DNA from: Tagaea sp.
Lineage (GTDB): Bacteria; Pseudomonadota; Alphaproteobacteria; CACIAM-22H2
Reading direction: 5' to 3'
DNA: 40,061 nt
Assembly (NCBI GenBank): GCA_023653245.1
Contig: JAMNXK010000003.1
Coordinates: 1 to 40,061 of the forward strand
Part shown: piece after piece, positions 23,887 through 31,795 of the stretch
Layout of the letters: each line of letters starts with the position of its first letter
How positions within the stretch are numbered: position 1 is the first letter of the stretch
Translations under genes and position numbers: made by a program
Notes under the pieces: generated by a model
Told to the model about the DNA's origin: nothing
Databases searched by the model: none
What the model saw: only the letters and a program-made list of their open reading frames with translations

Positions 23887-25254
23887 TCAGATGCCCGCGT
23901 CGGCCTCGGCCGACTCGAGCGCGGCAAGGAAGCGGCGCGCCCACACGGCGGCGGGATTCGCGTCGAGCGCCGCCCAATCCGCGCGCCAGCGCGCGACGCG
24001 CTCGTCCAGGGGCATGGCCAGCGCTTGGGCGAGCGCGTCGCTGATGGCGTCCGGATCCTGCGGGTTCACCTTGAGGGCGCCGCCGAGCTCCTGAGCCGCG
24101 CCCGCGAACTCCGAAAGCACCAGCACGCCGGGATCGCCCGGGGCTTGCGCGGCGACGAACTCCTTGGCGACCAGGTTCATGCCGTCGCGCAGCGGCGTGA
24201 CCAGCCCCACGCGCGCCTGCCGGTAGTAGGCGGCGAGCGCCTTGCGGGGGTGGCCGCGCGTGACGTAGCGCATCGGCGTCCAATCGACGCGCCCGTACTT
24301 GCCGTTCAATCTGCCGGTCATCGCGTCTATCTCGCGCCGCAGCGCGCGATAGTTCGCGACTTCGCCGCGCGACACCGGGGCGATCTGCAAGTACTGCACG
24401 CGTCCTTGCCAGTCCGGATGCCGCGACAAAAACGCCTCGTAGCCCACGATGCGGTTGGGCAACCCTTTCGAATGGTCGAGCCTGTCCACGCCGATCGCCA
24501 GGGCCCGGCCGCCGGTGCTTTCGGCGAGCCGGGCGCTCGCCTCTCCGCCCGCCCCTTTCGCCGCCCAGGCCGCGAAACGGCGCGTGTCGATTCCGATCGG
24601 AAACGCGCCGGCGGAGAATCGCCGCCCGAAGGCTTCGATCGTCGCGCCGCCGCCCGCGCCCAGATAATCGGCGAGCTGGCGCAAATCGGTGGCCGTCTGG
24701 AATCCCGCCAGATCGTAGTGCGACAGCGCTTCGGCGAGATCGCGATGGACGGGCAGCGTGCGGAACACCTCGGCCGCGGGCCACGGAATATGGAGGAAAA
24801 AGCCCATCCGGTTGGTGAGCCCTTGTCTGCGCAACGCGCGCGCGAGCGGAATGAGGTGATAGTCGTGCACCCAGATCGTGTCGTCGGGCGCGACCCGCGC
24901 GCGGACGGCCTGCGCGACGAGCTCGTTCGCTTCGAGGTAGGCGGCGTAGTCGTCGCGCAGGTACGTCACGAGGCCGAGCCGATAGTGGAAAAGCGGCCAC
25001 AAAACCGTGTTGGCGAAGCCCGCGTAGAAGCCGGCGTGCAGCCGGGGACTCAGATCGATGCCGGCGATCTCCGTCCGGCGCAGCCGCCGCGCCGGCGCGG
25101 CGCGCCCCGCCTCGCCGACATCGCCGCTCCAGCCGATCCAAAGCGCGTCCCGCTGGGCCAGCACGTCCCCGAGGGCCACGGCGAGTCCGCCGGCGGCGGC
25201 GGCGCGGGCGCCGGCGGCCGGAATCCGGTTCGAAACGATCACGAGGCGTCCCAT
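23887..25254 (-). CDS. otsA: Alpha,alpha-trehalose-6-phosphate synthase (GT20)
   Basis: 455 residues, the usual OtsA length. It makes trehalose 6-phosphate from a nucleotide-glucose and glucose 6-phosphate. Visible GT20 hallmarks: VSNRIP and the AGGLAVAL glycine loop at the N-terminus, [26 protein letters not shown], the phosphate-binding [20 protein letters not shown] with its Arg and Lys, and [15 protein letters not shown] with the catalytic Glu contact. Its ATG overlaps the end of the GH15 gene by 16 nt, so it is the last gene of an otsB-GH15-otsA operon. Trehalose here is most likely an osmoprotectant. Confidence 0.96.
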   Translation of the reverse strand: MGRLVIVSNRIPAAGARAAAAGGLAVALGDVLAQRDALWIGWSGDVGEAGRAAPARRLRRTEIAGIDLSPRLHAGFYAGFANTVLWPLFHYRLGLVTYLRDDYAAYLEANELVAQAVRARVAPDDTIWVHDYHLIPLARALRRQGLTNRMGFFLHIPWPAAEVFRTLPVHRDLAEALSHYDLAGFQTATDLRQLADYLGAGGGATIEAFGRRFSAGAFPIGIDTRRFAAWAAKGAGGEASARLAESTGGRALAIGVDRLDHSKGLPNRIVGYEAFLSRHPDWQGRVQYLQIAPVSRGEVANYRALRREIDAMTGRLNGKYGRVDWTPMRYVTRGHPRKALAAYYRQARVGLVTPLRDGMNLVAKEFVAAQAPGDPGVLVLSEFAGAAQELGGALKVNPQDPDAISDALAQALAMPLDERVARWRADWAALDANPAAVWARRFLAALESAEADAGI

Positions 25255-27032
25255 GGCTCCCCCTTCCATCCGCGGTCCAATCGCATCGCGGCGGCGACCA
25301 GACCGGCCATGCAGTAGGTTTGGGGAAAATTTCCCCACAATTCGCCGGTCCGCGGATCGACATCCTCCGACAGCAAGCCGAGGTGATTGGCGTGCGCGAG
25401 AACGCGCTCGAACGCCGCGCGCGCGCGCGCCGTCTCGCCGGCGGCCGCGAGAGCCTCGGCGTACCATAGGGTGCAGGCCAGAAACGCCGTCTCCGGGCGC
25501 CCAAAATCGTCTTCGTGCGCGTAGCGGGCGATGAACCCGCCGTTGCCGAGTTCGCGCTCGACCGCCGCCAGGGTCGACAAGAAACGCGGGTCGCGCGCGT
25601 GCAGGAACCCCACCAGCGGCATGATCAAGACGCTGGCGTCGAGCTCGCCGCCGTCCAAGGTCCCGACGAAGGCGCCCTTGCGCGCGTCCCAGGCGCGGGC
25701 CGCGATTCCGGTGCGCACCTCGTCCGCGCGGCCGCGCCAGTCGGCGGCGGCGGCGTCGCCGATCCGCGCGGCGATGCGCGCCAGCCGATCCAGACCGGCC
25801 CAGCACATCACGGCGGAGTGCGTGTGCGGCGCGGTCCTGCCGCGATACTCCCAAATTCCGGAATCGGGCTCGAAAGCGGCCGCGTGCGCGCGCCGGCCGA
25901 GCGCGCAGAGGCGGTCGTAGAGCGCCCGGTCGCCGCGCACCGGCAAGCGCTCGTCGAAAAACATCTGCGCGGCGGCCAGAATCACGCCGCCATAGACGTC
26001 GTTCTGAACTTGGCCCGCCGCGGCGTTCCCCAATCGCACCGGTCCGTGCTCGCGATAGCCGGCCGCCCGGGCGATCTCTGTCTCGGGCTCCGCCTCGCCG
26101 CGCGTCAGCGGATAGAGGGGCTTCAGCCGCCCGTCGGGCGCCTCGGCGGCGGCGTCGGTCGCGAAGGCGATGAACTCCTCCATCGTGCGCGTGGCGCCGA
26201 GCAGGTTCAGCGCCTGCACCACATGGAACGCGTCGCGCAGCCAGCACAGCCGGTAGTCCCAATTGCGCGCGCTGGCCGGCGCCTCCGGAATTGACGTCGT
26301 CAACGCGGCGGCGATCGCGCCGGTATCCTCGTATTGGCAAAGCTTGAGCGTGACCGCGGCCCGAATCACTTGCGGCTGCCACGCGGACGGCAGCGACAAG
26401 TACCGCACCCAGTCGAGCCAGTAGTCGTGCGTCAGCGCCAGCCACTCGCGGGATACAAGGTCGGGCGCTTCCGCCAGGCTTTCGTCCGCACCGAGCACGA
26501 AGGAATAGGGGCGCGCGACGACGAACGCGCGCCCTTCGCGCACATAGGCGAGCGGCGCGTCCGTCGTCAGGCGGATCGCGTGCGCGGGAAACACGTAACG
26601 GATATGGTGGCTGCCTTGAACGACGGCCGGGTCGTCCCCGTGGCGCAATCCCCGCATTCCCAACCGCGTCCGGCATCTCGGCGCCCCCGCGAGGGGTTCG
26701 ATGCGTCGGATCAGGACGGGCGGACGGAAAACCCGTCCCATGCGCTTGAAGCGCGGACAGAAATCGACGACGCGCAACGCGCTTCCGTCGGCCGCCCGCA
26801 AGATCGTCTCGAGCACGGCGGTGTTGCGCCAGTAGCGCTGCTCGCTCGCCGACTGCCCTTCGATTTCGAACGACCACGCGGATTCGAACGAGTCGCCATC
26901 GACGAGCGCCGCGAACACCGGATCGGAGTCCAAACGCGGATGGCACATCCATACGACGCGGGCGACGCGGTCGATCAAAGCGGCGACCTGCGAATTGCCG
27001 ACCGCGCCGAGGGCGAGCGAGCCGCCGATCAT
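25239..27032 (-). CDS. Glycoside hydrolase family 15 protein (glucoamylase/trehalase type)
   Basis: 597 residues, typical of bacterial cytoplasmic GH15. The N-terminal beta-sandwich begins SLALGAVGNSQVAALIDR. The (alpha/alpha)6 domain carries ARNWDYRLCWLRDAFHVVQA, a GIWEYRG...HTHSAVMCWAGL segment holding the general acid Glu, and GLLSEDVDPRTGELWGNFPQ with the second acidic residue. No signal peptide. GH15 contains glucoamylases and, in actinobacteria, true trehalases. Placement between otsB and otsA with overlapping ends makes a trehalase or maltooligosaccharide-degrading role likely, but the sequence alone does not decide. Confidence 0.93.
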   Translation of the reverse strand: MIGGSLALGAVGNSQVAALIDRVARVVWMCHPRLDSDPVFAALVDGDSFESAWSFEIEGQSASEQRYWRNTAVLETILRAADGSALRVVDFCPRFKRMGRVFRPPVLIRRIEPLAGAPRCRTRLGMRGLRHGDDPAVVQGSHHIRYVFPAHAIRLTTDAPLAYVREGRAFVVARPYSFVLGADESLAEAPDLVSREWLALTHDYWLDWVRYLSLPSAWQPQVIRAAVTLKLCQYEDTGAIAAALTTSIPEAPASARNWDYRLCWLRDAFHVVQALNLLGATRTMEEFIAFATDAAAEAPDGRLKPLYPLTRGEAEPETEIARAAGYREHGPVRLGNAAAGQVQNDVYGGVILAAAQMFFDERLPVRGDRALYDRLCALGRRAHAAAFEPDSGIWEYRGRTAPHTHSAVMCWAGLDRLARIAARIGDAAAADWRGRADEVRTGIAARAWDARKGAFVGTLDGGELDASVLIMPLVGFLHARDPRFLSTLAAVERELGNGGFIARYAHEDDFGRPETAFLACTLWYAEALAAAGETARARAAFERVLAHANHLGLLSEDVDPRTGELWGNFPQTYCMAGLVAAAMRLDRGWKGEPWDAS

Positions 27033-27748
27033 CGCGCGCCCGCCGCGCGCTCGAGAAAGTCGAGCGTCTCGCCCGGACCCGCGAGCCGATGGCGCGACCA
27101 GGGCAGCGCGCCGCCCACGCTCACCCCGTAACCGCCGGCCAACGTCGCCGCGCGGAACCCGTCCACGTCGGGCAGATCGTCGCCGACGAAGATGGGGCGG
27201 CGGCCCGCGAAGGGCCCGAAGAAGCCCGCGCATTCGACCGCGCGCCCTTTGTGCACGTGCGCCGGGCGCAGTTCGACGACGTTATGGGCGCGCACGCACG
27301 CGATCGCGCCGTCCCATTCCCCGGCGAGTTCCAGCGCGGCGGTATGTAGGGCCGGGAAGTGCGGATCGTCGGCGTTCAAGTGCAACGCGAGCGTCGAGCC
27401 TTTGGCCTCCAGCGTGGCGCCCGGGTGGCGGACGCAAAGCGCGGCGCAGCGCGCGCGCAGCCGCCGGTACCCAGCGATCCTCAGCCGCACGCTCGAAAGC
27501 GCGGGATTGCGGAATCGCATCTCGGCGCCGTGCTGGCCGGCGGCCGGCAGCTGAAAGCCGAGCATCGCGTCGATCGCGTCGATCCGCCGTCCGCTGACGA
27601 TCATCGTGGCGCCGCGCGTCGCCCGGGCGAGGTCGAGAAGCACGGCGCGCACGCGCTGCCCGACGCGCGCCTCGCCGGGCGTCGGGGCGATCTCGATCAA
27701 CGTTCCGTCGAAATCGAGAAAGTAGGCGTCGTCGGACGTGGCATCCAT
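27029..27748 (-). CDS. otsB: Trehalose-6-phosphate phosphatase
   Basis: 239 residues, HAD superfamily. The nucleophile motif is YFLDFDGTLIEIAPTPGEA (DFDGTL), followed by MIVSGRR (motif II), a cap domain with VVELRPAHVHKGRAV (the Lys) and FVGDDLPDVDGF (motif IV). It removes phosphate from trehalose 6-phosphate. GAAGGAG lies about 9 nt before the ATG at 27748. The stop overlaps the GH15 start (ATGA). The PAS-protein gene ends 44 nt upstream and may share the transcript. Confidence 0.95.
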   Translation of the reverse strand: MDATSDDAYFLDFDGTLIEIAPTPGEARVGQRVRAVLLDLARATRGATMIVSGRRIDAIDAMLGFQLPAAGQHGAEMRFRNPALSSVRLRIAGYRRLRARCAALCVRHPGATLEAKGSTLALHLNADDPHFPALHTAALELAGEWDGAIACVRAHNVVELRPAHVHKGRAVECAGFFGPFAGRRPIFVGDDLPDVDGFRAATLAGGYGVSVGGALPWSRHRLAGPGETLDFLERAAGAR

Positions 27749-27792
27749 GGCAAAGCGCTCCTTCGAAAGACTATCGTCGTGCCACGCGCGGC

Positions 27793-28236
27793 CTACGGAA
27801 GGGCGACCGCGACTTGGATGCCGATCAACAGCTCGATCCCGCCGCCTTTGCCCGCGACGGGACAAATGATCCGCCGATAGCCGGGCAACTTCGACGAGCA
27901 GCGCGGCACTCGATGCTCGACCACGATGGCGCAGTCGAGAAACAGGCTTGCGACGTCTTCGGAATTGCTGAGTTCGCTCATGCGCCGGCCGGCGAATTCG
28001 AGACCGAAGCGCTCGACGACTTCGGTTCCCGCCAGACGGGCGCGAAAGTCCAACTCCGGCCCCAGGACATCGACCGCGAGCAGATACGGCGCGAAAGCGC
28101 GGCAGTCCGCCAGATCGATGGCGCCGCGCGCCGCAATGCCCTCCATCTTCGGCAACGCGCGCCAATAGACGAGAAACCTCTCCAGCCGACGATCTGCGAG
28201 TTCGTCCGAGCCAATCGGATACGTCGGCATGCCCAT
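27793..28236 (-). CDS. PAS_5-type small PAS domain protein
   Basis: About 147 residues from an ATG at 28236; a second ATG lies two codons on and the frame is open further upstream to 28503, so the start is uncertain. The protein shows the pattern of the alphaproteobacterial PAS_5 family (PF07310): RFLVYWRALPKMEGIAARGA, LLAVDVLGPELDFRARLAGT, VVERFGLEFAGRRMSEL and a final YRRIICPVAGKGGGIELLIG. These single-domain proteins lack an output domain and their ligands are unknown. It sits directly upstream of otsB in the same direction. Confidence 0.72.
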   Translation of the reverse strand: MGMPTYPIGSDELADRRLERFLVYWRALPKMEGIAARGAIDLADCRAFAPYLLAVDVLGPELDFRARLAGTEVVERFGLEFAGRRMSELSNSEDVASLFLDCAIVVEHRVPRCSSKLPGYRRIICPVAGKGGGIELLIGIQVAVALP

Positions 28237-28466
28237 CACAAGACGGTGTTGCGGAAACGTCGGCGTCGCGCTTTCGTATAAAGAAGCTGTGGACGATCGC
28301 GAATAAGGGAAAGCCCCTATCCGCCCGAACGCTCTGTCGAATCGGGAAAATCCGGCGCGGAGACCGAAAGGGTCTGTGCACGAGTTCGTGGATATCTCTG
28401 GTTCGCGGCCGGCGATTTCGCTTGCGTATGCGACGGCGCGGATCACGCAGACGACGGCGGTCGCCA

Positions 28467-28826
28467 TCATCCCGGCGCCAAGCGCGACGCGACCCGCGCG
28501 CATTCGCCCGGTTCACGACGCGCGGGCGCCACGTCGAAACGCGCGCGATGCAGAAGATCGCCCACAAGCTCCGGCGTGCTCAAATGCGGGTGTTGCTCGC
28601 GCAAGTTTTCCAGGCGCGACTTCACGAAGCGCGCGATTGCCGCCTCCGAAATGTTGCATGCGCGCGCATCCTCGACGGTCGCAACAACCTCGCGTAACCC
28701 GCGATCGACGGTCCGGCGCCCGTCATCGACGCCGTTCCAGGAGACGGCCCCGACGAAGGCCACCGCGAAAATCAGCAGGCCGGCGGCGGTCGCGACTTCC
28801 TTGCGTCCGGCATCGTCCTGGAGCAC
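28467..28826 (-). CDS. Small single-pass membrane protein of unknown function
   Basis: 119 residues from a GTG at 28826, preceded by GAGGTGA 5-6 nt upstream; it begins 4 nt after the DUF882 gene, so it is co-transcribed with it. An N-terminal membrane helix (AAGLLIFAVAFVGAVSWNG, about 14-32) is followed by a soluble helical part (REVVATVEDARACNISEAAI, FVKSRLENLREQHPHLSTPE, LVGDLLHRARFD). No family recognised. The topology suggests a short cytoplasmic N-terminus and a periplasmic or cytoplasmic helical tail. Confidence 0.6.
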   Translation of the reverse strand: MLQDDAGRKEVATAAGLLIFAVAFVGAVSWNGVDDGRRTVDRGLREVVATVEDARACNISEAAIARFVKSRLENLREQHPHLSTPELVGDLLHRARFDVAPARREPGECARVASRLAPG

Positions 28827-28830
28827 GGCG

Positions 28831-29442
28831 TCACCTCGTCCAGTTCCGTCGGGGGCCGGTATCGAGATGGACGAAGCCCCGCCGCGCATAAAGACCCACG
28901 CCGCCGACGCCCTCGGCCCGCGCGGCCCGGGCGACGACGCGCGGCGACACGCCGTCCATCGCGACGTCGACGGCCTTGCCTTGAACATGGAACGAGTTCC
29001 GGGCCGCCGAGCGGTTGGCGCGCTTGATCGCGTCGTGGGTCCGTTCGGTCCGGAAGCCCGACAAAATGCGCCACGGCGCTTCCGCGCCGATCCGCGCTCG
29101 CACGCGCCAAAGCCCGTGGAGCAAAGCGACATCGACGTCGCCGGTTCGATCCGCGCGGACGTCCCTGAACATCTCCGTCAGCGCGCCATAGGCTTGGGGA
29201 ACCAGCCGGTTCTCCCGCCAATAGACGCCGCGCCAGATTTCGCCGGTCTTCGCGTTGACGACCGACAAGCTCCGATCGGCGGTCCGGCGGCGGGAAGGCG
29301 CCGCCGCTTCGGCCGTGCCGGCGAGTAAAGCGAAGCCCGATATCCCGGCCGCGAGCGCGCCAAGCGCGCCACGCCGGGAAACGGGAAAGTCGAACTCGCA
29401 GCAATCGCAAGCGCCGCCGGGCGAATCGTCGTCGTGTTCCAT
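28831..29442 (-). CDS. Tat-exported DUF882 / peptidase M15-like (YcbK family) protein
   Basis: 203 residues. The N-terminus has a twin-arginine signal (FPVSRRGALGALAAGISGFA, then LLAGTAEAAAP). The mature domain keeps the metallopeptidase M15 zinc motif S-x-H-x-x-G-x-A-x-D (NSFHVQGKAVDV) and the terminal His (GFVHLDTG). YcbK-type proteins act on peptidoglycan peptides in the periplasm. A Cys pair (CDCC) precedes the signal. It is divergent from the MASE1 kinase; the ATG at 29442 has no good ribosome binding site, and a 12-bp palindrome (CGCGATATCGCG, 29449-29460) lies just before it. Confidence 0.87.
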   Translation of the reverse strand: MEHDDDSPGGACDCCEFDFPVSRRGALGALAAGISGFALLAGTAEAAAPSRRRTADRSLSVVNAKTGEIWRGVYWRENRLVPQAYGALTEMFRDVRADRTGDVDVALLHGLWRVRARIGAEAPWRILSGFRTERTHDAIKRANRSAARNSFHVQGKAVDVAMDGVSPRVVARAARAEGVGGVGLYARRGFVHLDTGPRRNWTR

Positions 29443-29540
29443 GGGAATCGCGATATCGCGTCGCCGACGTTCCTTCCATACGGGCGAACACTTACGCGCA
29501 GGCGGTTGATTCGCGCGCGGCCCGTCCATAGTTTGCGGGC

Positions 29541-31166
29541 ATGGAGCGCGCGGAAGATTCATCCGGATTTCGGCGGGCGGCGGGCCGCCCGACGCTCCGC
29601 GCGGGCGCATGGGCGCTTGCGTCCGTCGCGCTCTACGTCGCGTTGGATCGGGTGAGCTATATCGATCCGGCGACGCGATTCGGATTCACGCTCTGGAATC
29701 CGACGGCGGGGCTGGCGCTGTTTCTCGGACTGACCCGGACCTATCGGGCGGTTCCGATCCTGTTCGTCGCCGGCTATCTGGCGGCGTTGATCGTCCGCGG
29801 TTTGGACCCGCTCGACCCGGCCGCGGCGTACTCGGCGACGATCCTCGCGGCCGGATACGCGGCACTCGGCGCGGGCTTGCGCCGGTACGGCGGCGACCGC
29901 GATCCCTATGCCCATCCGCTGACCGCGCTCGCGTTTTTGACGGCCGCGATCTTGGGCGCGGGCGCGATCGCCGCAGCGCATGTCGCTGGCCTCGCCGCCG
30001 CCGGCCCGCTCGACGACGAAGTCGCCGCCGAAATGGCGATCCGCACCTGGATCGGCGACGCGACGGGCATTGCGGTGTTGTTGCCGCTCTTGTCGCGGCT
30101 CGAAGCGATCGGCGCTTGGCTCGCGCGCGCCGGCCGGCGCGACCTTGCCGAGCCCGCGTGCGCGGCCGGATTCGCTTGCCTGCTCGCCGGCTTGGCGTTG
30201 TTGGGTCCGGAATCGGCGACGGGTCTCGCCTATCTCGCGTTGCTGCCGGTCGTTTGGATCGCGGTCCGCAACGGGCTCGAAGCCACGATCCTGGCCGTGA
30301 CGACGGTTCAGATCGCCATCGCGACCTTCACGCTGTTCGACGCGAAGAGCGGTCCGTCCTTCTCCGAGTTCCAGACGATGATGATCGTGATCGCGCTCAC
30401 GGGACCGGTGCTGGGCGCCGCCATCGAGTTCGCGCGCCGGACCGCGGACGAGTCCGCGCGGCTGCGGATCGAGAGCGAGCGCTTGTCGAGATTGACGGCG
30501 ATGGGCGCCCTAGGGGCCGCGATCGCGCACGAACTCAGCCAGCCTTTGGCCGCGATCCACGCGGCGGCGCATGTCTTGGCCAGGAACCTGACGATCGGAA
30601 CGGTCGATCCCAGCCTGCGCCGCGCGGCCGCGACGATCGAATCCCAGATCGAAACGGCCAGCAGCCGGGTCCGGTCGTTGCGCGAGGATTTCCAAAGCGC
30701 GGGCCCCGATCCCCAGGATTTCGACGCGGTCGCCGTCGCCCATGAAGCGGCACGGATGGCCGAATCGGAATGGCCGGACCCTCGACCCGTCATCCGGATC
30801 GAAAGGCGCGAACCCGCCGTCGTTCGCGGCGATCGCCAGCAAGTGCGCCACGTTCTACACAATCTGTTCCGCAATGCGTTCGCGGCGACCGCGCCGCGCG
30901 GCACGAAGGCGACGATCCGCGCCGCCTTCGGCGAAACGGAGGACTGGATCGTGATCGCCGTCGAGGACGATGGACCCGGCGTGGCGCCCGATCTCGCGGC
31001 GGAGCTCTTCGAACCGATGACGAGCGGACGCGCCGGCGGCGTCGGGCTCGGCTTGTTCATCGGCCGGGCGTTGGCCGAATTGAACGGCGGGAAGTTGACC
31101 CATGCGACGCCCATGTCGGGACGCGGCGCGCGGTTCGAACTCGCTTTGCCCAAAGGATCGGCATGA
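29541..31166 (+). CDS. MASE1-domain sensor histidine kinase (FixL/TtrS-like kinase core)
   Basis: 541 residues. Residues about 20-295 form a multi-helix membrane sensor of the MASE1 type (FTLWNPTAGLALFLGLTR and RTWIGDATGIAVLLPLLS are its hallmark loops). The kinase core begins at about 305, with phospho-acceptor His330 (GAAIAHELSQPLAAIHAAAH, typical of FixL-like kinases) and an ATPase domain (VRHVLHNLFRNAFAAT, AVEDDGPGVAPDL, GGVGLGLFIGRALAE). There is no PAS or heme domain, so any oxygen sensing would differ from FixL. Its stop overlaps the regulator start (ATGA). Confidence 0.93.
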   Translation: MERAEDSSGFRRAAGRPTLRAGAWALASVALYVALDRVSYIDPATRFGFTLWNPTAGLALFLGLTRTYRAVPILFVAGYLAALIVRGLDPLDPAAAYSATILAAGYAALGAGLRRYGGDRDPYAHPLTALAFLTAAILGAGAIAAAHVAGLAAAGPLDDEVAAEMAIRTWIGDATGIAVLLPLLSRLEAIGAWLARAGRRDLAEPACAAGFACLLAGLALLGPESATGLAYLALLPVVWIAVRNGLEATILAVTTVQIAIATFTLFDAKSGPSFSEFQTMMIVIALTGPVLGAAIEFARRTADESARLRIESERLSRLTAMGALGAAIAHELSQPLAAIHAAAHVLARNLTIGTVDPSLRRAAATIESQIETASSRVRSLREDFQSAGPDPQDFDAVAVAHEAARMAESEWPDPRPVIRIERREPAVVRGDRQQVRHVLHNLFRNAFAATAPRGTKATIRAAFGETEDWIVIAVEDDGPGVAPDLAAELFEPMTSGRAGGVGLGLFIGRALAELNGGKLTHATPMSGRGARFELALPKGSA

Positions 31167-31795
31167 CCGAACGGCGTTTGATCGCGATCGTTGACGACGA
31201 CCCCGCCCTACGGGAGTCGCTGAGCTTGCTGTTCGAGACCAACGGCTACGTCGTGCGGACATTCGGCAGCGTGGACGAGTTCCTCTCCACGCCCTCGGAT
31301 CGCGAGCCCGTCGGCATCGTGCTCGACCACACGCTGCCGGGGCGCGCCGGCGTCGACGCGCTGGCGACGATCCGCGCCGCTTCGCCGGTCGCGTCCGTGA
31401 TCGTGCTCACGGGCTACGGCAACGTTCCGCTCGCCGTCCGCGCGATGCGCTCGGGCGCGTTCGAATTCCTGGAGAAACCCGTCGCGCCCGGCCTTCTACT
31501 GGAAGTCGTGGCGCGCGCCGCGTCCGACGCCGAAGCCAAGGAGAACGAGGCGGCCGCCGAGGCCGAGACCCGCGCCCGGCTAGCGACGCTGACCGATCGC
31601 GAGCGCGACGTTCTCGTTCCGATGCTCGAAGGATCGACGAACAAGTCGATCGCGGCACGCCTGGGCATCAGCCCGCGCACCGTCGAGATACATCGCGCCC
31701 GCGTGATGGAGAAACTCGGCTGCCGCGGTCCGGTCGAGCTGTTCCGGCGTTACGAGGGCGTCGCCACGCGGAACCCGACGGAGACGACGAAGTGA
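31163..31795 (+). CDS. FixJ-family LuxR-type response regulator
   Basis: 210 residues. Receiver domain with acidic cluster VDDDPALRESL, phospho-acceptor Asp55 (IVLDHTLPG), VIVLTGYGNVPLAVRAMRSG and EFLEKPV; then a LuxR-type helix-turn-helix (LTDRERDVLVPMLEGSTNKS, IAARLGISPRTVEIHRARVM, EKLG). This is the FixJ/TtrR/NarL arrangement. Coupled to the MASE1 kinase by an ATGA overlap and to the downstream cation ATPase by a TGATG overlap, so the ATPase is part of the regulator's own operon. Confidence 0.95.
   Translation: MTERRLIAIVDDDPALRESLSLLFETNGYVVRTFGSVDEFLSTPSDREPVGIVLDHTLPGRAGVDALATIRAASPVASVIVLTGYGNVPLAVRAMRSGAFEFLEKPVAPGLLLEVVARAASDAEAKENEAAAEAETRARLATLTDRERDVLVPMLEGSTNKSIAARLGISPRTVEIHRARVMEKLGCRGPVELFRRYEGVATRNPTETTK

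Noticed and set aside
23887..26952. A 1021-codon frame that seems to join otsA to a long N-terminal extension
   Set aside because: The upstream part is a shifted reading of the GH15 gene. otsA has a proper ATG at 25254 with its conserved N-terminus directly after it.
28237..28503. N-terminal extension of the PAS protein with a hydrophobic stretch (GAGMMATAVVCVIRAVAY)
   Set aside because: The hydrophobic segment overlaps the end of the preceding gene and is followed by low-complexity, promoter-like sequence. A PAS_5 protein starting at 28236 has the family's normal length. The extension is not excluded, only less likely.
29500..29541. Possible leaderless promoter of the MASE1 kinase (TTGATT-N17-TAGTTT)
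   Set aside because: The -10 matches only half of the consensus; too weak to report as a feature.
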